Source of the DNA: an uncultured Collinsella sp.
GTDB lineage: Bacteria > Actinomycetota > Coriobacteriia > Coriobacteriales > Coriobacteriaceae
Assembly: GCA_958427145.1 (NCBI GenBank)
Contig: CAUAAZ010000006.1
Location: 1-64,000 of the forward strand
Length of the DNA: 64,000 nt
Reading direction: 5' to 3'
This document shows positions 52,351 through 61,585 of this stretch, piece by piece (positions within the stretch are counted from its first letter, which is position 1; every line of letters begins with the position of its first letter). The translations under genes were made by a program, and so were the position numbers. The notes below the pieces were generated by a model. That model worked only from the letters and a program-made list of their open reading frames with translations. It was not told the origin of the DNA and made no database searches.

Positions 52351-53952
52351 ATGAACCAGATCCTTCTCTTTATCGGCCTCGTCATCATTTTGTGCCTGAC
52401 CATCAAACCCGTCGGCAAAAAACTCCCCTTCCCCACCCTGCTCATCTTTATCGCGCTGGGCATGCTGTTGGGCGTCAACGGCCCGACGCATATCGACTTT
52501 AGCGACTACGCACTCACCGAAACCGTCTGCAGCACGGCGCTGCTGTTCATCATGTTCTACGGCGGCTTTAACACCAATATCGACCGCGCCAAGCCCGTCG
52601 CCGCGCCGGCGGTGCTGCTGAGCACGCTCGGCGTCGTCATCACCGCAGGCATCACCGGCGTGTTCGCCCACTTTGTACTGGGCTTCGACTGGATCGGCGG
52701 CCTGCTGTTGGGATCGGTCGTGGCGTCCACCGACGCGGCCAGCGTCTTTAGCGTTCTGCGCGAGCACAGCCTGTCGCTGAGGGGCGGCACCGACTCGCTG
52801 CTCGAGGTCGAATCGGGCTCCAACGATCCCGTCGCCTATATGCTCACCGCCGTGCTCGCCACACTCGCGGCCGGCGGCGACATCAACATTCCCGCACTGC
52901 TGGCCAAGCAGATTATCTTGGGCGTGGGCCTGGGCCTCGCCATCGGCTGGGCGGCGGGCCGCCTGATTGAACGCGCGCACGCAACGGCCGAGGGCGCGCA
53001 GACCATCTTTTTGTTCGCCGTGGCCATCGTCGCCTACGCGCTGCCGAGCTACCTGGGCGGCAACGGATTTTTGGCCGTGTACCTGGCCGGCATTGTGCTG
53101 GGTGCGAGCGACATCACCGGCAAGGTCGAGATGGCGCACTTCTTCGATACCCTCACCGAGATGGCCGAGATGACGATCTTCTTCTTGCTCGGCCTGCTCG
53201 TAACGCCCGCACGCCTGCCGCAGATGCTGCTGCCGGGCCTGGCGCTCATGGCGTTTATGCTCTTTGTGAGCCGCCCCATCGCCGTCGGCGTGCTCCTAGC
53301 GCCCTTTAAGACGAACCCTCGCCAGGTTGCGCTCGTAAGCTGGGCGGGTCTGCGCGGCGCGGCTTCGGTCGTGTTTAGCCTCTTTACCGTGGTGGCCGGT
53401 GTTCCTGGCGGTCACGACCTGTTTGACCTGGTATTTGTGATTGCCGTGTCGAGCATTGTGGTGCAGGGCTCGCTGCTACCGGCGGTGGCGAAAAAGCTCA
53501 ATATGATCGACGCGGAAGGCGACGTGCGCCGTACGTTTAACGATTACCGCGACGAGGACGGCATGTCGTTTGTCAAGTTCAAGGTGGGCGCGGGCCATCC
53601 GTTTTCCGGACGCTCGCTCGCCGATATTGGCAGCGCCACGGACATGCTCGTCGTCCTGGTGCTGCGCGATGGCGCGCACCCGGTGCTGCCCAATGGCGAT
53701 ACCGTGATTGAGGAAGGCGACCTATTGGTGATGGCTGCCCCGACGTTTGAAGAGCGTGCCGAGGTTACGCTGCGCGAGGTCACCGTGACGCCCCACGGTC
53801 GCCTGGCCGGCCAGCGCCTGCGCGACGTGCCGCAGGGCAAGCGCCCCTTTATCGTCGTGATGCTCAAGCGCGACGGCCAAACGATCATCCCCGACGGCAA
53901 CACTCTCATATACGCCGGCGACGAAGCCGTCATCGCAACGCTGGCGTCGTAG
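52351..53952 (+). CDS. K+/H+ antiporter, NhaP2/CvrA type
   Basis: A 533-residue protein with about twelve membrane segments of the CPA1 group (GSVVASTDAASVFSVLREHSL, SGSNDPVAYMLTAVL with the conserved ND) and a C-terminal RCK/TrkA-C regulatory region after about 390 (KVGAGHPFSGRSLADIG, then TVTPHGRLAGQRLRDVPQGKR). It exports potassium or sodium for proton entry. I looked for a c-di-AMP riboswitch upstream (52098-52350) and saw none. CAGGAGCGG precedes the ATG. Confidence 0.9.
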   Translation: MNQILLFIGLVIILCLTIKPVGKKLPFPTLLIFIALGMLLGVNGPTHIDFSDYALTETVCSTALLFIMFYGGFNTNIDRAKPVAAPAVLLSTLGVVITAGITGVFAHFVLGFDWIGGLLLGSVVASTDAASVFSVLREHSLSLRGGTDSLLEVESGSNDPVAYMLTAVLATLAAGGDINIPALLAKQIILGVGLGLAIGWAAGRLIERAHATAEGAQTIFLFAVAIVAYALPSYLGGNGFLAVYLAGIVLGASDITGKVEMAHFFDTLTEMAEMTIFFLLGLLVTPARLPQMLLPGLALMAFMLFVSRPIAVGVLLAPFKTNPRQVALVSWAGLRGAASVVFSLFTVVAGVPGGHDLFDLVFVIAVSSIVVQGSLLPAVAKKLNMIDAEGDVRRTFNDYRDEDGMSFVKFKVGAGHPFSGRSLADIGSATDMLVVLVLRDGAHPVLPNGDTVIEEGDLLVMAAPTFEERAEVTLREVTVTPHGRLAGQRLRDVPQGKRPFIVVMLKRDGQTIIPDGNTLIYAGDEAVIATLAS

Positions 53953-54179
53953 TGGCCATGGGGTAGCTAATTTGCAACGAAGAGATCAAACGCCTAGAGA
54001 ACCCCATGCCTTCGCTCGCAGATTTAGATTTGCATGAGGAGTAAAGCAACACCCCCTCATGTAACCATCCTGTAAATCATAGCGGCGCACTCGGGTTTTG
54101 CTGTGATGCGGTCGCGCCTGACGCTGCACTGTGCTAAAGTATCCCGAACGTTCAAACGACCACGAGGGGGAAATAGAAG

Positions 54180-55304
54180 ATGGCACGTGTGCACAACTTC
54201 TCAGCTGGCCCGGCCGCACTGCCCACAAGCGTGCTCGCCGAGATCGCCGACGAGATGATGGACTACCGCGGTTGCGGCATGTCCGTGCTCGAGATGAGCC
54301 ATCGATCTAGCATGTACCAGCAGATCATCGACGACGCTGAGGCAACCCTACGCCGTCTGCTGAGCATCCCGGACAGCTACCGTGTCCTGTTTTTGCAGGG
54401 CGGCGCCACGCTGCAGTTTGCGGGCATCCCCATGAACCTCATGCGCCGCGGCCGCGCCGGCTACGTCGTGACCGGCAACTTTGCCAACAAGGCGTACAAG
54501 GAGGCCGCCAAGTACGGCGAGACCGTGCTGCTCGCGAGCTCCGAAGACACCAATTTCGACCACATTCCCAACATGGCCGACATCAACGCGCGCATTGCCG
54601 CCGAGGCCGCGGGCGACGGGCTCGACTACGTCTACATCTGCCAGAACAACACTATCTTTGGCACCATGTTCCACGAGCTGCCCAACTGCGGCGACGTACC
54701 GCTGGTCGCCGATGTCTCGAGCTGCTTTCTGTCGCAGCCGCTCGACGTCGAGCGCTACGGGCTCATCTACGCCGGCGCGCAGAAAAACGCCGGCGCCGCG
54801 GGCGTGACTGTGGTCATCGTGCGCGACGACCTCATCGCAGATGGCCCAGCCTTTGCGCAGACGCCGCAGTACCTGGACCTTAAGGCCCAGGCCGCCAAGG
54901 GTTCCATGCTCAACACGCCCAACACCTTTGGCATCTACGTGTGCGGCAAGGTGTTCCGTTGGGTTGAGCAGACCGGCGGACTTGCCGCCATGGCCGAGCG
55001 CAACTGGACCAAGGCTAACCTACTCTACAACCTGCTCGAGCACAGCGAGCTGTTCCATGGCACCGCGCAGGCCGACAGTCGCTCCATCGCCAACGTCACC
55101 TTCCGCACCGACGAAGCCGAACTCGACGCGGCCTTTGTCGCAGGCGCGGCCGAGCACCAGATTCAAAACGTCAAGGGCCATCGCCTGGTGGGCGGTATGC
55201 GCGCCAGCGTCTACAACGCCGTGACCATGGAAGACGTGCAGGCACTGGCCTCGTACATGAAGGACTTCGAAGCGCAGCATAGTTTGAGCCCGCGATCTAA
55301 CTAG
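54180..55304 (+). CDS. serC: Phosphoserine aminotransferase
   Basis: A 374-residue SerC, the second step of serine synthesis. VHNFSAGPAALPTSVLAE starts the protein, SHRSSMYQQI follows, and the PLP lysine lies in YAGAQKNAGAAG. GAGGGGGAAATAG precedes the ATG. It is 71 bases upstream of serA on the same strand, so the two are an operon. The 227-base gap upstream contains a CATGAGG/CCTCATG hairpin and a TAAAGT-like -10. Confidence 0.96.
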   Translation: MARVHNFSAGPAALPTSVLAEIADEMMDYRGCGMSVLEMSHRSSMYQQIIDDAEATLRRLLSIPDSYRVLFLQGGATLQFAGIPMNLMRRGRAGYVVTGNFANKAYKEAAKYGETVLLASSEDTNFDHIPNMADINARIAAEAAGDGLDYVYICQNNTIFGTMFHELPNCGDVPLVADVSSCFLSQPLDVERYGLIYAGAQKNAGAAGVTVVIVRDDLIADGPAFAQTPQYLDLKAQAAKGSMLNTPNTFGIYVCGKVFRWVEQTGGLAAMAERNWTKANLLYNLLEHSELFHGTAQADSRSIANVTFRTDEAELDAAFVAGAAEHQIQNVKGHRLVGGMRASVYNAVTMEDVQALASYMKDFEAQHSLSPRSN

Positions 55305-55375
55305 CCCGCAGCACGCGGGCCGACCAGCCATCTCAGACCACCCTGTTTAGATCAAAACCTGCTAAGGAGTTTTTC

Positions 55376-56539
55376 ATGCGCAAGATTAAGACCATCGATG
55401 ACATCACCAAGGACGGCAAAGTCGAGTTTGGCGAGGGCTACGAATTTGTGAGCACCGCCGAAGAGGCCGACGCGATCCTGATGCGCTCGACCGACCTGCA
55501 CGGCTACGGGCTGCCCGAGGGCATCCGCGCCATCGCCCGCTGCGGCGCCGGCGTCAACAACATCCCCGTCGAGGAGTACGCCAAGAAGGGCGTCGTCGTC
55601 TTTAACTCCCCCGGCGCCAACAGCAACGCCGTCAAGGAGCTCGTCCTGGGCATGCTGGTGCTCTCGAGCCGCGGCGTGGTGCAGTCGATGAACTGGGTGC
55701 GCGACAACGCCGACGACCCCGAGATCCAGGTCGATGCCGAGAAAGCCAAGAAGGCCTTTGTGGGCCGCGAGCTCAAGGGCAAGCGCATCGGCGTCATCGG
55801 TCTGGGCAACGTGGGCTCCAAGGTCGCCAACGCCTGCGTCGACCTAGGCATGGACGTTTACGGCTACGACCCGTTCATTTCCGTCGAGCACGCGTGGGTG
55901 CTGAGCCGCGAGGTGCAGCGCGTGGGCACGCTCGAGGACCTCTGCCGTGGCTGTGACTACCTCACCGTGCACGTGCCCAGCAAGGCCGACACCATCGGCA
56001 TGATCAGTACCGAGCAGATCAACCTGCTGGCACCCGACGCCGTGCTGATCAACTACGCACGCGAGACCATCATTGACGAGGACGCCGTCGACGCCGCCCT
56101 GCGCGCGGGCAAACTCAGCTGGTTTAGCTGCGACTTTGCCACGCCCAAGACCGTCAAGATGCCCAACACGTTTATCACCACGCACTCGGGCGCCGGCACT
56201 GGCGAGGCCGAGGCCAACTGCGCCGATATGGCCATCAGCGAGCTCAAGGATTACCTGGAGAACGGCAACATCGCACATAGCGTCAACTACCCCGCCTGCA
56301 GCATGGGCAAGGCGCGCGCCGCAAGCCGCATCGCCTGCCTGCACGCCAACGTGCCCAACATGATCGGCCAGATCACGGCCATTCTCGCCAAGGACAACGC
56401 CAACGTGCAGCGTATGACCAACGAGTCCGCTGGCGAGAACGCCTACACCATGTTCGACACCGACGAGCACCTGGACAGCAGCACCATCGAGGCGCTCAAG
56501 CAGATTCCGTCGATGTATCGCGTGCGCGTGATCAAGTAG
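55376..56539 (+). CDS. serA: D-3-phosphoglycerate dehydrogenase
   Basis: A 387-residue SerA, the first step of serine synthesis. The NAD-binding motif is GVIGLGNVGSKVANA; the catalytic Arg lies in ARCGAGVNNIPV, and the family feature INYARETIIDEDAVDAAL follows. A short ACT-type C-terminus (ARIACLHANVPNMIGQITAIL) may give serine feedback. AAGGAG precedes the ATG. A strong terminator follows. Confidence 0.95.
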   Translation: MRKIKTIDDITKDGKVEFGEGYEFVSTAEEADAILMRSTDLHGYGLPEGIRAIARCGAGVNNIPVEEYAKKGVVVFNSPGANSNAVKELVLGMLVLSSRGVVQSMNWVRDNADDPEIQVDAEKAKKAFVGRELKGKRIGVIGLGNVGSKVANACVDLGMDVYGYDPFISVEHAWVLSREVQRVGTLEDLCRGCDYLTVHVPSKADTIGMISTEQINLLAPDAVLINYARETIIDEDAVDAALRAGKLSWFSCDFATPKTVKMPNTFITTHSGAGTGEAEANCADMAISELKDYLENGNIAHSVNYPACSMGKARAASRIACLHANVPNMIGQITAILAKDNANVQRMTNESAGENAYTMFDTDEHLDSSTIEALKQIPSMYRVRVIK

Positions 56540-56601
56540 CGCCGGCTGATCTGACGGGCAGTTCCCCATGTGGCCTGCCCGTCACTGACATTGAATGCCC
56601 G

Positions 56602-56638
56602 CGGGGGCGCCTTTCGCACGAGAGGCGCCCCCGTTTTT
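56602..56638 (+). terminator. Terminator of serC-serA
   Basis: Perfect 11-bp stem CGGGGGCGCCT (56602-56612) with AGGCGCCCCCG (56623-56633), followed by TTTTT. Confidence 0.92.
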
Positions 56639-56716
56639 GTGAGCACTCCATTAAATGCACCGAGCCACTTCTTGGCATACAATCTGTATGTTGACCTAAC
56701 TATCTGTGAGGTGCCT

Positions 56717-57937
56717 ATGGTTGATACAGATTTTGCTTGGCGGCTTACGCAAAGACTCGTGCGGATCGACAGTTCCGACCCAGGTGCGTATGAGGGCGAG
56801 ATTGAACGCTATATCAAAGCGTTGGTTGAGGAACGGTTAGCGCAGCTGAGCCATCCGGTACTCGATGCCGTGCAGATTGCAGAGCTCGAAGTACTCCCTG
56901 GGCGCCGCGATCTTATGGTCACCGTGCCCGGTTTGAGCGACGAGCCACGGCTGGTCTATATCTGCCATATGGACACCGTCACCTTGGGTGATGGCTGGGA
57001 CGCGGACATTACGCCGCTCGGAGCAATCGTGCGTGACGATAAACTCTACGGCCGTGGCGCCTGCGACATGAAGGGCGGACTGGCCTGCGCCATTGCCGCG
57101 CTTGTTCACACGCTCGAGCGCGTGGTAGCGGATGGCGCGCTGCCCCGCCGCGGCTTTTCGCTCATCTGCTCGGTCGACGAGGAAGATTTTATGCGTGGCT
57201 CAGAGGCCGCGATCGATGCCGGCTGGGTCGGCTCACGCGAATGGGTGCTGGACACCGAGCCCACCGACGGACAGATTCAGGTGGCGCACAAGGGACGCAC
57301 GTGGTTCGAGATCGAGATGACCGGCGCCACGGCACATGCGAGCCAGCCTTGGAAGGGCGCAGACGCCGTCGCCGCCATGGCCGAGGCCGTCTGCGCGCTG
57401 CGCCATGCGTTCGCGGCGCTGCCCGCGCACGATGAGCTGGGGCCTTCGACCATCACGTTTGGACAGATCGAAGGTGGCTACCGTCCCTATGTCGTACCCG
57501 ACCGCGCCAAAGTCTGGGTCGACATGCGCCTGACCCCGCCGACCGATACGGCCGCCGCGACGCGCATGGTAGAGCAGGCCATCGCCGTCGCCGAAGCCGC
57601 CGTTCCCGGTTGCCATGGCAGCTACACCGTGACGGGCGACCGCCCCGCCATCGAGCGCGACCCAAACTCTCCCCTTCTAGCAGCGCTCAAGCGTGCCGCC
57701 GATGACGTGACGGACGCGGACACGACCGTCGGCTTCTTTACCGGCTACACCGACACTGCCGTCATTGCCGGCAAGACGGGTAACCATAACTGCATGAGCT
57801 ATGGCCCAGGCTCGCTCGCGCTCGCCCACAAGCCTAACGAATATGTGTCCCACGCCGATATCGTTCGTTGTCAGCAGGTGCTCATCGCACTCGCCGATAA
57901 CGTGCTCTGGGACGCGAGCGGCCAAGTTGGGGCATAA
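56717..57937 (+). CDS. M20-family metallopeptidase (ArgE/DapE-like)
   Basis: A 406-residue zinc peptidase. Ligands and catalytic residues: YICHMDTVTLGDGW (H), GRGACDMKGGL (D), CSVDEEDFMRGSE (E pair), LDTEPTDGQ and, near the end, the last zinc histidine in YGPGSLALAHKPNEYV. The bacterial exopeptidase dimerisation domain lies between. It could act on acetylated amino acids, dipeptides or succinyl-diaminopimelate. GTGAGGTGCC precedes the ATG. DUF1015 follows 39 bases later. Confidence 0.88.
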   Translation: MVDTDFAWRLTQRLVRIDSSDPGAYEGEIERYIKALVEERLAQLSHPVLDAVQIAELEVLPGRRDLMVTVPGLSDEPRLVYICHMDTVTLGDGWDADITPLGAIVRDDKLYGRGACDMKGGLACAIAALVHTLERVVADGALPRRGFSLICSVDEEDFMRGSEAAIDAGWVGSREWVLDTEPTDGQIQVAHKGRTWFEIEMTGATAHASQPWKGADAVAAMAEAVCALRHAFAALPAHDELGPSTITFGQIEGGYRPYVVPDRAKVWVDMRLTPPTDTAAATRMVEQAIAVAEAAVPGCHGSYTVTGDRPAIERDPNSPLLAALKRAADDVTDADTTVGFFTGYTDTAVIAGKTGNHNCMSYGPGSLALAHKPNEYVSHADIVRCQQVLIALADNVLWDASGQVGA

Positions 57938-57976
57938 TAAGCCGCGAACAAACCGACTCGCGCGTTAGGACCGCCC

Positions 57977-58666
57977 ATGAAAGCACTTCCGTTTCCCTGC
58001 ATCCGCCCGGCTCAGGACCGCGTGCTCGAGGCGCTGCCTGCAATGGGCAGCATCCTGAGCGGCAACGATGCTCTGCGCGGAGCCATTGCCGATGGTCTGA
58101 TGCTCAAGGACCCGGGTGCGGCGTATTACGTGTACGAATGCTCGGGCGAGCCGGGATGCGTGACGGGTGTCGTGGCGATTTGCCCGGTTAACGTGCTGAC
58201 GGGTAGCGACGAGGCTGCCGCCGAGAGCGTCGACGCACTCGCCGCCGCGCGCGCGATCGCCGAGCTCAAGGTGCAGCCGCGTCCCGTGCCGCTCGCCTAC
58301 GAGGCGTCGCCCGTCATGGACATCATCCTGGGCGCTGCCAAAGAGGGCGCCTCGCTCTACGCCGTCACCGACCCCGCGGGCATTACGCACCGCGTGTGGG
58401 AGGTCAAGCGCGAGGACGCCGTCGGCGCCATCCGTGCCATGCTCGACCAGGCGCCGGAGCCGGCACTGGCCGACGACCCTGCCTACGCTGCCGCACTATT
58501 CGAGGCATCACAGCTCCTGGCCGACGATGCCCATGCTGCCGGCACCTACACGGGCAAAGAGCCGTTCAACTTTGCTGTAGCCGCACTGTTCCCCGCCGCG
58601 CAGGTCAGCGGCGCCGCGCCGCAGGTTCCGACAGGTCTGCTCACGCACCAAGTCGCGCGGTTCTAG
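57977..58666 (+). CDS. Short DUF1015-family protein
   Basis: A 229-residue protein with DUF1015 features: LPFPCIRPAQDRV at the start, ADGLMLKDPGAAYYVYECS and DPAGITHRVWEV. Full-length members are about 400 residues and often lie beside serC and serA in anaerobes, as here (one gene away). The usual PPYDV segment near the N-terminus and the C-terminal DGxxF-like part are missing or altered, so this is a reduced form. Function unknown. Confidence 0.68.
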   Translation: MKALPFPCIRPAQDRVLEALPAMGSILSGNDALRGAIADGLMLKDPGAAYYVYECSGEPGCVTGVVAICPVNVLTGSDEAAAESVDALAAARAIAELKVQPRPVPLAYEASPVMDIILGAAKEGASLYAVTDPAGITHRVWEVKREDAVGAIRAMLDQAPEPALADDPAYAAALFEASQLLADDAHAAGTYTGKEPFNFAVAALFPAAQVSGAAPQVPTGLLTHQVARF

Positions 58667-58711
58667 CAAGACCAGACCGCGCAGCACAAAAATCGGCAGC
58701 TCAACAAACAG

Positions 58712-58752
58712 GGGGCGGAGATGCAGCAGGTACATGCATCTCCGCCCCTTTT
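58712..58752. terminator. Terminator between the DUF1015 and histidine phosphatase genes
   Basis: A 14-bp stem (58712-58725 with 58735-58748) followed by TTTT, between convergent genes. Confidence 0.88.
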
Positions 58753-58795
58753 GCGTCGAGAAGTTATGCCGGCGACCCGAGCCGCCACGCTCGCG

Positions 58796-59431
58796 TTATC
58801 CGCGCTGCGGACCTGCAGTAGCCACAAGCGGTTCAAGGCCCAGCTCGCGTGCGTAATCCTCCTGCGTAAAAATCTCAATCAGCTCAAACGTGTCGGATTC
58901 GTCGTCAAACGCAAAGTGCAGCACCGCGCAGTTGCCCGGCACGCGATCGCGCTCGTCGGCCGCCGCACCCTTCACGTGGTCCATGAACTCCTTGATGGCC
59001 GAGCCATGGCTTACCGCGAGCACGCACGTATGGTCCGGACGCTGCATAAGCTCGGTCAACGTCGCCACCATGCGCTCGCGCACCTGCATCTGGCCCTCGC
59101 CGCCAAACTGGCGATAGAAGTCGCGCCACGGGCGCTCGGGCATGAGCACCACGCGCTCGGCCTCAAAGTCGCCAAAGAACCACTCGCGCAGACCGTCCAG
59201 GCGCTCGTACGCCAAGCCCGGCCACAAGTTGGCGATAGTCTGCTCGGTGCGATGAAGCGTGGAGGTGTAGGCATGATCGGGCTCAATGCCGCGCGCACGT
59301 AAAAACATGCCGGCGCGCGCCGCCTGGTCGCAACCCAACTGCGTAAGCGGCGAGTCACTCCAGCCCTGAATAATACGCTTAAGGTTGAATATCGTCTGTC
59401 CATGACGGACCAGATACAGATCTTTATTCAT
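58796..59431 (-). CDS. Histidine phosphatase (RHG motif), copy 1
   Basis: A 211-residue phosphoglycerate-mutase-like phosphatase. LYLVRHGQTIFN holds the catalytic RHG; the second histidine lies in AVSHGSAIKEF. WFFGDFEAE takes the place of the usual LxExxFGxxE motif. Members dephosphorylate small metabolites, including cobalamin intermediates, but no cob genes are here. The ATG at 59431 follows GAAAGGACC. A paralog begins 17 bases upstream. Confidence 0.87.
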   Translation of the reverse strand: MNKDLYLVRHGQTIFNLKRIIQGWSDSPLTQLGCDQAARAGMFLRARGIEPDHAYTSTLHRTEQTIANLWPGLAYERLDGLREWFFGDFEAERVVLMPERPWRDFYRQFGGEGQMQVRERMVATLTELMQRPDHTCVLAVSHGSAIKEFMDHVKGAAADERDRVPGNCAVLHFAFDDESDTFELIEIFTQEDYARELGLEPLVATAGPQRG

Positions 59432-59448
59432 AGGGGTCCTTTCGTTCG

Positions 59449-59991
59449 TTACCAACCCAAGAGCGAAAACGCCCCGTTGCAATAGCCAAAATGAAGCACG
59501 GCACCGTTGTCGGGTAGTTCTCCCTCGCCAGTCACATACTCAAGAAACTCCTGGCAGGCTGAGCCGTGGGAAACCGCCAGCACGCAGTCGTGTTGCGGCC
59601 TGGCCATGATGCGGGACAGCGCCGCGACCATGCGCGACTGAAGCTGCACTTCCGACTCGCCGCCAAAGGCCACCGGATAATCGCCCCAGGGCCGCGGCGG
59701 CATCTCGCGATTTGATGTGCCCTCCAGCGAGCCAAAATGCCACTCACGCAGGTCATCGACCAGCTCAATGGAACGGCCCTCGCCAACGATAAGCTCGGCC
59801 GTATGCCGCGCCCGGCCCAACGGCGAGGAATACACATGATCAAAGGCCACGCCACGCGCCGCAAACGCCGTACGCGCCGTCAGCGCCTGCTCGCGCCCGC
59901 GCGCCGTAAGCGGCGAATCGTGCCAGCCCTGCAAAATGCTCTGCACATTGAGCTCAGTCTGCCCATGCCGCACCAAATACAGATCTGCCAC
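59449..59991 (-). CDS. Histidine phosphatase (RHG motif), copy 2
   Basis: A 180-residue paralog of the next gene: LYLVRHGQTELN, LREWHFGSLEG and AVSHGSACQEF, with 17 bases between the two. The start is a GTG at 59991 with GGGGAGGG; the open frame upstream runs into the hairpin repeat at 60007. The tandem suggests gene duplication and shared transcription. Substrate unknown. Confidence 0.86.
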   Translation of the reverse strand: MADLYLVRHGQTELNVQSILQGWHDSPLTARGREQALTARTAFAARGVAFDHVYSSPLGRARHTAELIVGEGRSIELVDDLREWHFGSLEGTSNREMPPRPWGDYPVAFGGESEVQLQSRMVAALSRIMARPQHDCVLAVSHGSACQEFLEYVTGEGELPDNGAVLHFGYCNGAFSLLGW

Positions 59992-60006
59992 ACACCCTCC
60001 CCTCGT

Positions 60007-60045
60007 ACCACCACAAAGGGGACAGGAGTCTTTGTGGTGATTTTG
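60007..60045 (+). repeat. ACCACCACAAAGG hairpin, copy 7
   Basis: ACCACCACAAAGG (60007-60019) with CTTTGTGGTGATTTT around loop GGACAGGAGT. This diverged copy lies between the nitroreductase and histidine phosphatase genes, both on the minus strand. Confidence 0.8.
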
Positions 60046-60074
60046 CCGCCGGATTGCGCCGCAACGACGCACAA

Positions 60075-60746
60075 CTACAGCAGCACGTCGGCAAGCGGAC
60101 GCTTGGGTACGTGGTGCACCCGCGCCTCGTCGCGCCAATAATTGATGGAGCCGTCGGGGTTGGAATCGATCGCATCGATCACCTGTGTCTCGGCCGGAAC
60201 GCCAAACGCCATGATCAGCTTGAGCTCATATTTGTCGTTATCGAGCCCCATGGCATCGATCGCGTGGGGCGTAAAGGCCTTGAACATGCAGGCTGCCACC
60301 TCGGGCGTGGCGCTGCGGGCGGCGAGCATCATCGTCTGCGCGGCAATGCCCGTGTCGACATCGGTAATGGGAGCGGCGGGCTTGCCCGGAACGGCGCGCT
60401 CAGCAAGAATCGCGATGTAGCCGGTCGGGCGCTCACCCTCGGCAGGACCTGGCCAGTCCTTAAGTGCGCCGGCCCATGCGAGCTCGTCAAATACACGCGC
60501 GCAGTCCTCTGCACCGCTTACCACATGAAAACGCAGACGCTGAGCATTGGCACCACAGGGAGCCAGGTGCGCAAGTTCCGCCAGCTCGAGCAAAAACTCG
60601 CGCGGCACGCGCATGGACTCGTCAAAGCGACGGCACGTGCGGGCGCGGCGAACCAACGCATCAAACGCGTCCAAGCCGAGCTTTTCGCAACCCTGCTTTG
60701 CCATCGATTCGACACTCGACGGTGCCTCGGGAACTGCTTCGTTCAT
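60075..60746 (-). CDS. Nitroreductase-family protein
   Basis: A 223-residue FMN-dependent oxidoreductase of the nitroreductase fold: RRARTCRRFDESMRV and LAHLAPCGANAQRLRF bind FMN phosphate, and DTGIAAQTMMLAA is the conserved mid-helix; the C-terminal IMAFGVPAETQVID closes the domain. The start at 60746 has TTGGGGGTCC. Reductive substrate unknown. No partner genes nearby. Confidence 0.86.
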   Translation of the reverse strand: MNEAVPEAPSSVESMAKQGCEKLGLDAFDALVRRARTCRRFDESMRVPREFLLELAELAHLAPCGANAQRLRFHVVSGAEDCARVFDELAWAGALKDWPGPAEGERPTGYIAILAERAVPGKPAAPITDVDTGIAAQTMMLAARSATPEVAACMFKAFTPHAIDAMGLDNDKYELKLIMAFGVPAETQVIDAIDSNPDGSINYWRDEARVHHVPKRPLADVLL

Positions 60747-60981
60747 AGGGACCCCCAATACAAGCCAATTGTCCTTAGGAAAATCTAACCTAAAACGTAG
60801 GCAATAACGAACAGGGCTGCAATGTTCTACACCTGTTGAATAGAAAATCGCGACGTGGGGAACAACGGAAACAATTCGGGACCTTTGGGTTACGTTTCGC
60901 CCTCCCCGACCCATACGTCAGCGCCTTTAGGCGATACTGGTTGTAACGATCAAGGCTTACGCCGCACGGAAAGGAGACATT

Positions 60982-61585
60982 ATGGGCATCTTTAAGAACG
61001 ATGACCAAAAATCGAGCCAGTTTGGATTTGACGAGAAAAGCATGGCGGGCAAAGCCGTCAAGGCCGTACGCTGGATCTACGCCATCACGGGCGTCTTAGC
61101 GCTCATTGCTGGTATCGCACTGCTTTTTGCACCCGCCAAGTCCCTCGTCTTTTTGACGACTGTCCTGGGTTTTTACTTTGTAATCACTGCTGCCATTAGG
61201 CTGTTCACTGCCATTTTTGAGCCGCTGCTGCCCACCCGGCTGGCGCGTGACGAGCATCGTCTCCAACCTACTCATTATCTTGGGCGGCGTCATAATCCTG
61301 CGCAACCAGGCCTTCTCGACCGCGACGCTCACCACGATGGTGGTTATCGTGGCCGGCTTTGGCTGGATTGTCGAAGGTGTCATGTCCATTCTGGAGTCCG
61401 AGCTTTCGTCCAACCGTGCCCTCGCCATCCTGAGCGGCGCACTCTCCATCATCGCCGGCATGTTCGTGTTTATCTATCCGCTGTGGTCGGCCAAGATGCT
61501 CGTCATCTTTAGCGGCGCCGCGCTGCTGGTGTTTGGCGTAACGCTGATTGTTCGCGCTATTCAATTTGGCAAACTGGTGCACTAG
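60982..61585 (+). pseudogene. HdeD-like (DUF308) membrane protein, frameshifted
   Basis: The first frame encodes RWIYAITGVLALIAGIALLF and FTAIFEPLLP, then drifts; the next frame resumes at GWRVTSIVSNLLIILGG and runs to 61585 (GAALLVFGVTLIVRAIQF). The frames join near 61231-61240 (CCCACCCGGC) if one C is removed. The complete protein would be about 200 residues with six membrane segments, as in HdeD-type acid-resistance proteins. GAAAGGAGAC precedes the ATG at 60982. A sequence error is possible. Confidence 0.72.
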
